NCBI GenBank assembly: GCA_900758475.1
Contig: CAAERQ010000033.1
Location: 44,799 to 108,798, forward strand
Direction of reading: 5' to 3'
DNA: 64,000 bases
Source: an uncultured Collinsella sp.
GTDB taxonomy: Bacteria > Actinomycetota > Coriobacteriia > Coriobacteriales > Coriobacteriaceae
The stretch's first letter is position 1; every line of letters begins with the position of its first letter. Made by a program: the position numbers and the translations under genes. This document shows positions 55,054-63,905 of this stretch, piece by piece. The notes under the pieces are model-generated. The model made no database searches and had not been told where the DNA came from. It saw nothing but the letters and a program-made list of their open reading frames with translations.

Positions 55054-56076
55054 CTACACCGTGAGGAACATCATCACGATGATCATGGCAAAGCCGATAA
55101 GGTCGGTCGGCAAAAACACCGTGCCCAGCATAACGGCACTCGTGATGGTCGCCGAGACCGGCTCCACGGTTCCGATGAGGCTTGCGCGGACCGAGCCAAT
55201 GTCCTTAACGCCCTGCATATAGAGCATGTAGGCAAAAAACGAACCGATGACCACGAACACCGCGAGCGCCTCGATACCGGCAACATCGAGCGCCGGCATA
55301 TGCGCCCAAGGGCGAACGAAAGCACACGAAACGATGCCCGCCGTGAGCATAGCCGAACCCGTAACGATGGGACTGCCGTATTCGGGCAGAATCTTGGCGG
55401 GAATCACCGCCATGCAGGTGGCGCTCACCGCGCACATAAGACCCGCCACCAGACCGAGCGGCGAGATGCTCAGACTCGTGGGGTCGCCGCCGGTGGCGAT
55501 CAAAAACGTGCCGCCAAGGGCCAGACCAATGCCGATCGCCTCGCGAGCGCGCGGCATGCGGCGATCGACCACGCAGGTGTAGCCCATGATGATGACCAGC
55601 TGCAGGCACTGAAGGACCGTCGCGGTTCCGGCGTTGGTCAGGCACACGGCCGAAAGATAGCAAAACTGGTTGAACAGCAGGCCAAAGGCGGTAAAGAGCA
55701 ACAGCTGCTTGCGGTCGGCCGGCGTCGTCCAAAGCTTGACCAGGCGTGCACGGTCGCGCGCGACGACCACGACCATAAAGAGTAGACCGGCGAGAATCTG
55801 CCGTATGCTCATAAGCCACAACGTATCGACATGGTAGGTATCGAACAAAAAACTCGCGCTGGTGCCCGAGAAGCCCCAAAACGAACCGCCCACCAGCGTA
55901 GCCAAGACGCCCAATGCCATCTTGCGCGACGACGCATCGTTGAGGCGATCGCGCCATGCACGGCGGGTGCTGCGACTGAGCTCGTCGGTGCCCTCGGGCA
56001 CATCAATGTTCGATATATCGGTCATCGGCACCGAAGCCTCTGCGCCTTCGACCTGCTCGACACACTCTTTGCTCAT
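55054..56076 (-). CDS. EamA/DMT-family transporter
   Basis: 340 residues: a ~50-residue acidic cytoplasmic N-terminal extension, then ten membrane helices in two EamA repeats (first WGFSGTSASFLF...; second LVAGLMCAVSATCMAVI...). Drug/metabolite transporter superfamily; substrate unknown. Good GGGGGAGTGG ribosome-binding site. Same strand as glmM, 81 bp upstream, without a visible terminator between. Confidence 0.85.
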   Translation of the reverse strand: MSKECVEQVEGAEASVPMTDISNIDVPEGTDELSRSTRRAWRDRLNDASSRKMALGVLATLVGGSFWGFSGTSASFLFDTYHVDTLWLMSIRQILAGLLFMVVVVARDRARLVKLWTTPADRKQLLLFTAFGLLFNQFCYLSAVCLTNAGTATVLQCLQLVIIMGYTCVVDRRMPRAREAIGIGLALGGTFLIATGGDPTSLSISPLGLVAGLMCAVSATCMAVIPAKILPEYGSPIVTGSAMLTAGIVSCAFVRPWAHMPALDVAGIEALAVFVVIGSFFAYMLYMQGVKDIGSVRASLIGTVEPVSATITSAVMLGTVFLPTDLIGFAMIIVMMFLTV

Positions 56077-56307
56077 TCCACTCCCCCGAAACAGCCTGGA
56101 AACAATTCGGCTTACCTTACCACGGCGAAGGCATCAGCTGGAGGCTTGTCCGCTTATCGGTAGGACAATTCCGCAGGCGTCTTTCCATAGCTCGATACCG
56201 CAATGGCCTTGCATTATGCGACAGCCAAATCGCGGCAGCAGGCTCTTTTGAAATGGATATGACAAAGCCCCCGAATTCCACAATGTAAGCGATTTTTAAA
56301 AATGTTC

Positions 56308-56336
56308 TTGCCACCGAGTTCAGGCTCCGTTATATT
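56308..56336 (+). promoter_or_regulatory. Promoter of tRNA-Val
   Basis: TTGCCA, 17 bases, TATATT; transcription would begin about 24 bp before the tRNA. Confidence 0.8.
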
Positions 56337-56365
56337 ATCCCTTGCGCGCTTGCGCACCCTTGATC

Positions 56366-56440
56366 GGGCGTTTAGCTCAGGGGGAGAGCGCTTCCCTGAC
56401 ACGGAAGAGGTCACAAGTTCAAATCTTGTAACGCCCACCA
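56366..56440 (+). tRNA. tRNA-Val(GAC)
   Basis: Acceptor GGGCGTT/AACGCCC, anticodon loop CTGACAC (GAC), T-loop TTCAAAT, encoded CCA. It marks the boundary between core genes and the accessory island; no second copy of its 3' end is seen in the window. Confidence 0.95.
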
Positions 56441-56448
56441 CGAATTCG

Positions 56449-56481
56449 CAGCTCAGAGCATATTCGCTCTGAGCTGTTTTT
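56449..56481 (+). terminator. Terminator of tRNA-Val
   Basis: CAGCTCAGAGC, loop, GCTCTGAGCTG followed by TTTTT. Confidence 0.9.
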
Positions 56482-56487
56482 GTATCT

Positions 56488-56517
56488 GTCCAAATGGCGT
56501 CCAAACAGCTGTCCAAA
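56488..56517. repeat. Three GTCCAAA repeats after tRNA-Val
   Basis: GTCCAAA at 56488, 56499 and 56511, all on the plus strand. Short direct repeats beside a tRNA end are typical of integrase arm sites, but no integrase gene is visible within the window. Confidence 0.4.
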
Positions 56518-56691
56518 TTCGGTGGGATTCACCGGACGATATGGAATGTCAAGTTATGCATGGACTTGAGTATCGGTGCCCTGAAGTACCGATATAATGC
56601 CACCAATATTCCATAATCATCTAACCGTTTCGGCTCATGAGGTTCGGGAGTCGGGCTCTTCAGTTTCTGGTCGTAGGGTAGAATTGCTTGC

Positions 56692-57690
56692 ATGATGGAT
56701 GATGTTAGGAAACTCACAGCTTGGGGCATGGATGACGGCGTTCATGACGCGCTGCCCCTCAAGCCCATAACGACTCCTGAGCAGCAGATCGATCTGCTCA
56801 AGGGCAAGGGCGTCACGTTTGAGCGCTGTGCGGAGGAGCGCGCGCTCGAGATTCTTTCGAATGCCGAGACCTACCTGCACCTCTCCGCCTACCGAGTGCT
56901 TTTCCAGCGCCATGAGGACGGCCCCGACGCCGGGAAGTTCGTGAGCCTCGACTTCGGGAATCTCTTGGACGTGAGCTCTCTTGACGACGTTCTTCGCGAG
57001 ACGTTTCGCCTCATGGCGAAGGATGTCGAGCGCGCGGTCAGGGCATGGCTCGTGTCCGATGCCGCTAAGCGCGGGGAGGATGGCTACGGGATTGTCGCCG
57101 ACTTCGTGTCCTCCCTACCGCGCGGCTTCCGCGAGGGGCTGAGACGCGATCTCGTATCGCGTTCCCAGGCGGACGAGTACGCGGGGTCGCTGATCGACCA
57201 CTACCGGGATGCCATGCCTGTATGGGTGCTGCTGGAAGTGGTGCCGTTCGGGACGCTGCTCGCCTTTTACCTCTTTTGCGTTGAGCGCTGGGACGAGGCG
57301 GAAAGGCGGGAGATTCACTACGCTCTTAAGGATGTGAAGGCCGTTCGCAACTGCGCGAGCCATGCGGGCTGCCTGTGCAACGGCTTCGTGCCCGAGCGCG
57401 AGACGAGGCACGCAACCTCGGGGGTCGTGCTCGAGTGGCTGAACGCCCACGGCATCCGAAACAGCAAGGGCCGTCGAGCCAGATTGCGCAACCGACGTAC
57501 GCAACAGCTCGTAACCACCGTGGCACTGCATGACATGCTTGCGGGCGAGCATGCCTCTCCGGCGGCGCTTGACGCGGTTGCTGGCCTCCGTCCCCTGATG
57601 GACGACGCGATTGCGCGCTATGGGACGCAGAACCCTCTCGTGTCTCATCTTGCGTTTCTTGCAAGGGTTCTTGACGTGGCACGAGGCTGA
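56692..57690 (+). CDS. Abi family (Abi_2-like) phage abortive-infection protein
   Basis: 332 residues. KPITTPEQQIDLLKGKGV at the N-terminus, LSAYRVLFQR, and the later FYLFCVERWDEAERREIHYAL then VRNCASHAGCLCN with the RNxxAH-like motif (RNCASH) follow the AbiD/AbiF (Abi_2) pattern. Such proteins abort phage infection; many have an RxxxxH HEPN-type active site, here matching R-N-x-x-x-H. Weak ribosome-binding site. An inverted repeat ATCGGT...ACCGAT (56569-56590) overlaps a TATAAT -10 and could be an operator. Confidence 0.75.
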   Translation: MMDDVRKLTAWGMDDGVHDALPLKPITTPEQQIDLLKGKGVTFERCAEERALEILSNAETYLHLSAYRVLFQRHEDGPDAGKFVSLDFGNLLDVSSLDDVLRETFRLMAKDVERAVRAWLVSDAAKRGEDGYGIVADFVSSLPRGFREGLRRDLVSRSQADEYAGSLIDHYRDAMPVWVLLEVVPFGTLLAFYLFCVERWDEAERREIHYALKDVKAVRNCASHAGCLCNGFVPERETRHATSGVVLEWLNAHGIRNSKGRRARLRNRRTQQLVTTVALHDMLAGEHASPAALDAVAGLRPLMDDAIARYGTQNPLVSHLAFLARVLDVARG

Positions 57691-57717
57691 TGCCATGATG
57701 TACGCAGATGCAAAAAC

Positions 57718-57767
57718 CTTCGAGGTTTTGTAAGGGCCGGTCCTCTCGGGGACTGGCTCTAGTTGTT
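57718..57767 (+). terminator. Possible terminators after the Abi gene
   Basis: AAAACC/GGTTTT hairpin at 57710-57730 and GGGCCGGTCC/GGACTGGCTC at 57734-57761, each with short T-rich tails. Confidence 0.4.
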
Positions 57768-57831
57768 TATGGGGCCTTAATTGATGCTGGATGCCATGCG
57801 GTGACTAGAAGAACGACCGGCGGGTGATACG

Positions 57832-58371
57832 ATGAACGGTGACGCGCCCAGCAGTGCAGTCATGTCGGTCAGGAAACTTTCCCATTCCGACCTTCCCGCA
57901 TTGCTCTCCCTCTGTCTCGGTAACCCGCAATACTACTCATTCCTCGACGAGGAACCGACGATGGACGCGCTTGCTGCCGAAATGACCGAACTACCCCCAG
58001 GATGCTCCCTGGATCAAAAGTCTTATCTCGGATTCTTCGATGCCGGCGGGGATCTTTTCGCCGTGCTCGACCTCATCCGGGGATATCCAGCTGAGAGGAG
58101 CGCCTTCATCGGGTTCTTCATGGTCGACGCCTCTCGGCAGGGGGCAGGTGTTGGGAGCCTGCTCATCTCGCAGCTTCTGGACCGCCTCCGCGGCGAGGGC
58201 GTTTCTCGCGTGCGCCTCGCCTACGTCGAGGGGAACGAGCAGTCACGCCACTTCTGGAGGAAGTGCGGTTTCTTTGAGGCTGGCGCACCGATTGACCAAG
58301 GCGAATACAAAGTCGTCCCCATGGAGCGTTCGCTGGCACAGACCATTTCTGCTCCGCCGCACTGCATCTGA
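57832..58371 (+). CDS. GNAT family N-acetyltransferase (island copy)
   Basis: 179 residues. Acetyl-CoA-binding motif FFMVDASRQGAGVGSLLISQLLDRL followed by RVRLAYVEGNEQSRHFWRKCGFFE is a standard GNAT core. Substrate unknown. Single gene with a weak ribosome-binding site; a later in-frame ATG at 57862 is possible. Confidence 0.75.
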   Translation: MNGDAPSSAVMSVRKLSHSDLPALLSLCLGNPQYYSFLDEEPTMDALAAEMTELPPGCSLDQKSYLGFFDAGGDLFAVLDLIRGYPAERSAFIGFFMVDASRQGAGVGSLLISQLLDRLRGEGVSRVRLAYVEGNEQSRHFWRKCGFFEAGAPIDQGEYKVVPMERSLAQTISAPPHCI

Positions 58372-58518
58372 CTACGACAAGCTCAAGAACTAGCACAACG
58401 TTGCGCCGCTTGCCGAGAAATCCCTGCCTCCTGTCGAAAGACAACCAGCTAGTCGAACATTCCTCAGGGGGGGGTAAGCTGACGGTGGCATCAATCAAAT
58501 CCGCATGAAGGGACGCTC

Positions 58519-59070
58519 ATGACTGGTCAATCAAGGCGGAAATTCAGCGTCGTCGGCGTTATCGCATTGTTTGCTTGCGTCATCGCCATCGTGTTGATGT
58601 TCCTAATCCAAACCTGCGGGTTCAGCAACGGGACTTTCTATTACCGACATTCCGACAACGGCATGTACGATGACGCCACCGCAATCACGGCCCAGGTGGC
58701 GAAGAGCTCCCAGGGCTTCCTATCCTTTACCGCCGATTCGGAAAAAGCCTGCGCCGGCACAATCGAATGCCTCGGTTTCGGAGGGCGAAACAACTTGGCG
58801 ATGATCGATAGCTCCCAGTCGAACCAACCCGCCTCCGTCTCTATCAACCTCTCCTGCACGCAAGGCAGGGCAAAAGTCGTGCTCTACCAAATAGAGAGCG
58901 GCGACTACATCACCCTCGCCGAGGGGACAGCGACGTTCAACGATGTCGTGTCGCTACCAGAAGGAACAAGCATTATCGCCCTGATCGGAGATAAGGCAGA
59001 CGTCGTTTGCGATTTCGATATCGCTGCAAACGAGGAAGTCTCTGCCTCCCTCGCAATGACCGATATATAA
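58519..59070 (+). CDS. Hypothetical secreted or membrane-anchored protein
   Basis: 183 residues with a basic start, one membrane helix (residues ~12-32, ending LFLIQTCG), and an extracytoplasmic remainder of beta-rich character (VSINLSCTQGRAKVVLYQ). The Cys after the helix could be lipidated, but the context does not form a clear lipobox. AAGGGA ribosome-binding site. No family recognised. Confidence 0.6.
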   Translation: MTGQSRRKFSVVGVIALFACVIAIVLMFLIQTCGFSNGTFYYRHSDNGMYDDATAITAQVAKSSQGFLSFTADSEKACAGTIECLGFGGRNNLAMIDSSQSNQPASVSINLSCTQGRAKVVLYQIESGDYITLAEGTATFNDVVSLPEGTSIIALIGDKADVVCDFDIAANEEVSASLAMTDI

Positions 59071-59271
59071 CGCGGTTTTCCTTCGCATTGCAACCCGGAC
59101 AGGCCTTCCGTCTAGTAAGCTATACCCATGAATCAAGCAGCCCTCCTATTAATGAGAGCCTCTCAGTAATCCAATCTCTGCATCTCGTAATTTGAGTATC
59201 TTAGCCATCATGCACCTTTTGGCTGGGATACTTTGTTGCCGACTAAGGTGTTAGATTGCCCGTACCCCCAC

Positions 59272-59823
59272 TCATTCGCCGTGCCCGTCTCCTCCATCGG
59301 CCTCAAGATGGCCTCTGGAGGAGCGCGGGGCCCATGCATGTCCGCCATCTCGTGGGTGTCCTGCGGCAGGACGGGGACGGCCGGGCCGCAGGGCGCACCT
59401 GCGCTCCAGCTCGGCCACGAGGGCGTCGTTGTCCCTGACCGAGACGATGGCGTCGCCGTCGTAGGGCGCCTCGATGTAGACACGGTCGAGCGAGTTGGCC
59501 GTGCCCGCCAGAAGCGTCCTGGTGCGCCGGACGCCCCGCACGTGGGCGTAGGGAATCGCCGAGCGCGTCCCCGCGTACACGATGACGAAGCGGTCGTCGT
59601 AAAGCTCGATGCGGTTGCTGCGGATGGGCAGGGCCGCCAGGGCAACGAAGACCGGAACGAACAGGAGCACGAGCCAGCTCCACGGGAACGAGGGGGCCGT
59701 GGCCACGAAGCACGCGACGCACCCCGCCGCGAGACCACCCGCGACGACCGCCATGACGGCAATGAACCACGGATCGTTCCGGCCGGGGAACACCCGATCC
59801 GGTCGCACATTCTCTTCAGTCAT
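59272..59823 (-). CDS. PH-domain (bPH_6-like) membrane protein
   Basis: 183 residues. Two membrane helices (residues ~19-40 and ~48-67) then a bacterial pleckstrin-like strand pattern RIELYDDRFVIVYAGTRSAIPYAHVRGVRR. The last ~45 residues are Arg/Pro/Gly/His-rich and look unlike the domain, possibly a shifted or degraded tail. Third gene of the SdpR-SdpI operon, 23 bp after sdpI. Function unknown. Confidence 0.6.
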   Translation of the reverse strand: MTEENVRPDRVFPGRNDPWFIAVMAVVAGGLAAGCVACFVATAPSFPWSWLVLLFVPVFVALAALPIRSNRIELYDDRFVIVYAGTRSAIPYAHVRGVRRTRTLLAGTANSLDRVYIEAPYDGDAIVSVRDNDALVAELERRCALRPGRPRPAAGHPRDGGHAWAPRSSRGHLEADGGDGHGE

Positions 59824-59846
59824 CGCGACTCCCTTCCAATGCCCTC

Positions 59847-60530
59847 CTAGCGACTCTCATGCCGCCAGACGAGGAAACTGTAGGCGCCCACGACGAGGGT
59901 TGCGACCAGTACCGACGCCATGCCGGCCCAGAACGACACGTCGGGCGCAACGGTTGAGAGCACCGCTGCGACGAGCATCACCGCGCCGGCAACCACGAAG
60001 ACGGGACCGGCAAAGCGGTGCGTGCGGCGCCAGTTGTCCTCGCTTGCGAGCGTCCAGGGCGTGCGGATGCCAAAGGTGTAGTTGGGCTTGACGCGCGGCA
60101 GGTAGTTGCCGAGCGCAATTATGAGGGCGCCGAGCGCGAAGAGGGTTACTGTCGAGACGATCGAACCTCCCTCAGACACGAGGCCGAAGGCGGTGAGCGG
60201 CGTCATCCACGCGATGACGACCAGAAGCAGGGTAAGCGCGGCGCTCATACCCAAGTAGACGCCACGGAAACGCTCGAAGTTGCGCCCCTTGGGGTCGAGG
60301 CGCGGCACGGCGAGCATGAAGATCGCGACGAGAGCGGGCATGGCCGCCATGAAGATCGTGCCGGCCTTGTCGCCCCAGCCGTTGACCGCGCCGTCGGCGC
60401 CCCAGTGCGTGGGCACCGTCTGGGGCATGGCGGGGTAGGCCAGCAGCACGTACGCCAGCAGGTGAGCCGCCACCGCCGCGAAGAGAACCATCCAGAAGGC
60501 GTGCTCGCCGCGCCCAAGCTCAACCTTCAT
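59847..60530 (-). CDS. SdpI-like immunity/membrane protein
   Basis: 227 residues with about six membrane helices. Early PTHWGADGAVNGWGDK is the DUF1648/SdpI signature; RPKPNYTFGIRTPWTL-like VKPNYTFGIRTPWTLASEDNW is the second conserved block. In Bacillus, SdpI protects against the SdpC toxin and sequesters the SdpR repressor. No toxin gene is adjacent here. ATG 60530 follows GGAGG and overlaps the sdpR stop by 11 bp. Confidence 0.85.
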   Translation of the reverse strand: MKVELGRGEHAFWMVLFAAVAAHLLAYVLLAYPAMPQTVPTHWGADGAVNGWGDKAGTIFMAAMPALVAIFMLAVPRLDPKGRNFERFRGVYLGMSAALTLLLVVIAWMTPLTAFGLVSEGGSIVSTVTLFALGALIIALGNYLPRVKPNYTFGIRTPWTLASEDNWRRTHRFAGPVFVVAGAVMLVAAVLSTVAPDVSFWAGMASVLVATLVVGAYSFLVWRHESR

Positions 60531-60798
60531 CGGCTGCCTCCGTTTCCGTGAGCCCGAGGAACCATGAGATGAGGTCCTGCAGGACGGTGGTGTCCAGCCG
60601 GTAGAGAACGTTCCTGCCCCGGCGCTCCGCCTCCACGAGGCCCGCCTCGCGCAGGACCTCGAGGTGGTGCGAGAGCGTCGCCTTGTTCTGGGGGAAGTGC
60701 TCGCCGATCTCACCCGCCGTTATGTCCCGCTCGCCGAGGAGCTCGAGGATGCGGCGGCGCGTGGGATCCGAGAGCGCCTTGAACCCGTCGCCGACCAT
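60520..60798 (-). CDS. SdpR-like ArsR-family autorepressor
   Basis: 92 residues (start at 60798, after GAGGGGAGG). Winged helix: FKALSDPTRRRILELLGERD, TAGEIGEHFPQNKATLSHHLEVLREAGLVE and RNVLYRLD. ArsR/SdpR regulators repress their own operon. Overlaps sdpI; palindromic operators lie in its promoter (60852-60887). Confidence 0.88.
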   Translation of the reverse strand: MVGDGFKALSDPTRRRILELLGERDITAGEIGEHFPQNKATLSHHLEVLREAGLVEAERRGRNVLYRLDTTVLQDLISWFLGLTETEAADEG

Positions 60799-60835
60799 CT
60801 CGCCTCCCCTCGCCCGCGGGCCTCCTCTTGGGGTG

Positions 60836-60887
60836 GAGTATACCCCCGACTGTTCGACGGATGTCGTACTATTCGACGTTCGTCGAA
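60836..60887 (-). promoter_or_regulatory. Promoter with palindromic operators of the SdpR operon
   Basis: -10 TATACT (60836-60841) with an ACGACA-type -35 region; the perfect palindrome TTCGACG-TT-CGTCGAA spans 60872-60887 and a partial copy TTCGACGGATGTCG lies at 60853-60866, overlapping the promoter. Consistent with autorepression. Confidence 0.7.
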
Positions 60888-60954
60888 CTTTTTTGAGATG
60901 GCGCCGCGCCGACGAGCGAAGGCGGGCCCCATTGCCCACTTGTGACACGCCCAT

Positions 60955-61182
60955 AGCCTGTGACTACTGGTTTCTCGGGTTCGGGGAGATCGCCGGCGTT
61001 ACGGGGATGGGGAGCCTCAGGGTGTGAGGGGGACGCAGCGCTCCTTCAACAGTTGCGAGAGGCTCGCGGAGATCGACCCCTCCGGGCTCGATCCTCGTCT
61101 CTTGAGAACCTCGTCTACACCTTCGGCGGGCGTGGCTCGCTCACGCCGCACGTACCGGCGGCGCGAAGGAGGAGCCTACCCA
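60955..61182. other. Intergenic region in the island
   Basis: 228 bp between the divergent SdpR operon promoter and the Xre gene's 3' end; no gene, RNA or clear repeat seen. Confidence 0.4.
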
Positions 61183-61377
61183 TCAGTCATCAAGGAAGAA
61201 GATCTCGTCTACGTGAAGTCCCAGCAGCCTTGCGATCTTCATCGCGAGCTCCAGCGTGGGGTTGTACTTGTCGTTCTCGACGGCGATGATCGTCTGGCGG
61301 CTCACGCCAAGCTCCCTCGCCATGTCCTCCTGGCGCAGCCCGGCCTGCTTCCTCAGCCGCTTCACTGTGTTCCTCAT
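61183..61377 (-). CDS. Small Xre-family transcriptional regulator
   Basis: 64 residues, a single helix-turn-helix: RLRKQAGLRQEDMARELGVSR, then QTIIAVENDKYNPTLELAMKI and a short acidic C-terminus FFLDD. Such YgiT/PF01381-type mini-regulators control a linked membrane gene. Starts 6 bp after the upstream gene. Likely binds the 18-bp repeats in the operon promoter. Confidence 0.85.
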   Translation of the reverse strand: MRNTVKRLRKQAGLRQEDMARELGVSRQTIIAVENDKYNPTLELAMKIARLLGLHVDEIFFLDD

Positions 61378-61383
61378 GGAGGC

Positions 61384-61713
61384 CTAGGCCCTTGCCAGGA
61401 GGTAGGCCCCGATCGACAGGGCGAGCGCGATGACGACGATTGCGGCCACCGCCGCCCGCAGGAGCTTGTTGGGCTCCCGGTACTCCTCGTCCCCGGCGAC
61501 CATCCTCCGCTTCATGGCCATCTGGGAGAATCCCTGGACGCACACCGCGAGGCACAGGACCAGGGCGGGCAGGGGGCTGTACTCGGAGCCGTTCGCGAGC
61601 GCCTGCCAGCAGTTGAAGAGCGCCCACGCGCTCAGGGACAGCAGGGCGGTTCGATACCCCCACTCCTCCGCATGAAGCTGGATGCTCCTCTCCATCTCGT
61701 CCATCTTCCTCAT
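61384..61713 (-). CDS. Small membrane protein cotranscribed with the Xre regulator
   Basis: 109 residues with three to four helices (residues ~22-40, 49-66, 86-106) and a cytoplasmic loop KRRMVAGDEEYREPN. N-terminus RKMDEMERSIQLHAEEWGYR. GGGAGGT seven bases before ATG 61713. Family not identified; the two-gene arrangement (membrane protein plus mini-Xre) is common in Actinobacteria and Firmicutes. Confidence 0.65.
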   Translation of the reverse strand: MRKMDEMERSIQLHAEEWGYRTALLSLSAWALFNCWQALANGSEYSPLPALVLCLAVCVQGFSQMAMKRRMVAGDEEYREPNKLLRAAVAAIVVIALALSIGAYLLARA

Positions 61714-61793
61714 GTCACTTACCTCCCGTCGCATAGTGGGGCTGGCCTTGCGATTGCTTCTACTTCCCTCCGCTTGTCGAAGTCGGCTTGAAA

Positions 61794-61857
61794 TGTCAAA
61801 GCCTCTTTACATTTCTCTTTATACTGCAAGGTAGAAAAATGTCAAGAGTCTTTTACA
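61794..61857 (-). promoter_or_regulatory. Near-consensus promoter with two 18-bp operators
   Basis: -35 TTGACA (61840-61845) and -10 TATAAA (61818-61823), 16 bases apart. Two copies of an imperfect palindrome, TGTCAAAGCCTCTTTACA (61794-61811) and TGTCAAGAGTCTTTTACA (61840-61857), 46 bp apart, flank the -10 and overlap the -35. Confidence 0.75.
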
Positions 61858-62382
61858 TTATGAATGACTTTTTTCGGGTTGGCGCAAAATGCCGGCCGTC
61901 CGGCTTCGGCGCGTCGCTGCATGGCGCATGGGCACTTTCAGAATCTCCTTACCTGAAACCGTTGCGCGAAGTGACGAGATGCGCCGGCCGCCCCCCTCCC
62001 GACTGAACAGCTCTCTTCGACGAGGCGATCGCCGCGGACGAGTGGAGTCGCCGGAGCGATGGCGGGGGAGGTGACGGGACGGGGTGCCGGCGTATGGTCG
62101 GCACCCCGTCATCTTGTACGGCATGCTCGGCGTCCCAGCGCCCCGCGCGCCATGAGGGTCGTTCAGAGCCCCAACATTTCCGCCGAAAACCGGCGGAGCA
62201 GGATAAGGCTCTACTACGTTCCGCCGGGAAAGGGGACGGTGCAACCCGGCGGGCCGGGTTCGAGGCGCAGGTGGGGGCGTAGCCGACACACCGCCGGCAC
62301 CGGCAGGGCCGTGTTTACGCCTCCCTACGGTGCGTAAGCGCCGAGGTGCGAATCGGCAGGTCGGGGACGATTACAGGCCGCC
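61858..62382. other. Non-coding stretch between the Xre promoter and the coupling protein gene
   Basis: About 525 bp. Contains a perfect 12-bp hairpin GACGGGGTGCCG/CGGCACCCCGTC (62078-62110) and an inverted repeat TTACGC-N11-GCGTAA (62315-62337) of the size seen at transfer origins. Open frames here lack ribosome-binding sites; a Leu/Phe/Asp/Glu-containing stretch before 62070 may be the remnant of a gene end. Confidence 0.45.
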
Positions 62383-63905
62383 TCAGAAGCCCTCGGGGGT
62401 GTAACCGACTCGCGCGCCGTCCCTCGGGGCTTGAATCTCCCCATCCACGCCCGTCCAGACGGGCGGCGCCGTCTCGTTTCGGATCTCGCGGCGGGACAGC
62501 GCTTCCTCCATCATGTGCTTCTCCGCCTCGGACGAGGTCATGCCGAGCATCTCAGCGACGAACGTCTCGGACACGTCTCGGCTCGGCAGCGCGAGCGCGT
62601 GTCCGTCGTGAATCACGAGTGCGCCGGTCTCGCGTCCCGTCCACCTCATCAGTTCGTCCGGAGTGATGAGAGGGCGGCGCACGGTGCCCTCGCTCGTGCC
62701 CGTTGATCCGGAGTTGGCTCCCTTGGTGCGGCTGCGGGACTCGGAGAGCGCCGTGTAGGAGCCGAGCGACTCGGAGAGCTTGCGCGCGGTCTCGACGTTC
62801 GAGCAGGAGAGCACCACCTTGTCCTTGAGGAGATCGAGGATCGTCTCGGCCTCCTCTCGGCTGTACCCGCTCACGCTCTGGAGTTGGAGGAGGGACTGGC
62901 AGAACCACAGGACATGGACGCCCTCCGAGCGCATCTCGCCGAGGTCCTGAATCAGGCGCTCATTCCTGCCGAGCGACGCCGCCTCATCGAGCACAAGGAC
63001 GGTCTCCACGGGGCATCTGCCTGCGTTGCGGGCCGCGCATAGGCGCAGCGCCGATAGCGTCTGCGCGACGAACGTCTGCACGAGTCGCTTGTAGTTCCCG
63101 GTTGCGGAGCTTGACGAGACGAAGAACACCGTCGGCTCTTCGCCGATCCGGTCTAGAGCGCACTCGTCCCCGTGGAGCATGAGGGCGACGTTGCCGTCCG
63201 CGTACTCGGAGAGGTAGGTGGCGAGTGTGGATATCACGCCCGGGGCGCCTCCCGACTCGCCGTTGATTCCAGAGAGGAACGGGAGCGAGGGATGCCCTGG
63301 CGGGAGCCCGGAGACAAGGGAGGCGATGCGGTCGAGCGCCGACTCCTGCCCTGAGGGTGCAATCGCCGCCGCGACGGACATGACCGTCTTGCTCTCCTCA
63401 GGTACCCCCTCATCCGTGATGATGCGGAGGGCGATTCCTACGAACAGGTTGCGAGCGTTGTCGGTGAAGAAGGGCTGGCCCTTGAGCGCCGACGGCACGA
63501 TGCATCGCGCCAGCTCGCGAAGCTCGCGGGTCGCGCCGCCGTGCCCCTCCTCGCGGTACGCCGCCTTCGCGCGCTCCAAGGGGTCGAACCTCGCCGACGC
63601 GGCCGGCGCGTCGAACATCACGTCCACGATGCGATGGGTACCCGCCTTGCGGAAGTAGGGCTCGAGGTATGCCCGGAGCTCGCCCTTGATGTCGTTGATT
63701 ATCAGGCTCCTCCCCGCGAGGAAGTTGGCTAGGGCGGTGGGTAGGGCTATCCTGCGGGACTTGCCCTCTCCGCTCTCCGCCAGGATGCAGGCGTGTACGG
63801 AGTCGATCAGCCGGATCTCGCCGCCGAGGACGCCGACGGCGAGCGTGCCGCCCCTCGGCCCCTTTCCCTCGCGCCAGCCGCTCGTGAGCCGTCTCAGCTC
63901 TGAGG
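62383..63905 (-). pseudogene. Type IV coupling protein (TraG/VirD4-like), 5' end lost
   Basis: About 507 residues of a conjugative coupling protein, the inner-membrane ATPase that feeds the relaxosome to a type IV secretion channel. Walker A is AESGEGKSR, Walker B VETVLVLDEAASLGR, and the later WFCQSLLQL and NVETARKL.. motifs match the TraG/VirD4 family. The N-terminal transmembrane part is missing: an IS end begins at 63906 and the frame meets a stop at 63919-63921, with no start codon after it. The C-terminus carries a ~55-residue tail. Probably a broken remnant of an integrative element. Confidence 0.75.

Noticed and set aside
56214..56516. Minus-strand frame across tRNA-Val
   Set aside because: Spurious antisense reading of the tRNA (VGVTRFELVTSSVSGKR is a well-known artefact type).
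62315..62337. Transfer origin (oriT)
   Set aside because: The TTACGC/GCGTAA inverted repeat is suggestive beside a coupling protein, but no nic-site motif or relaxase gene supports it.
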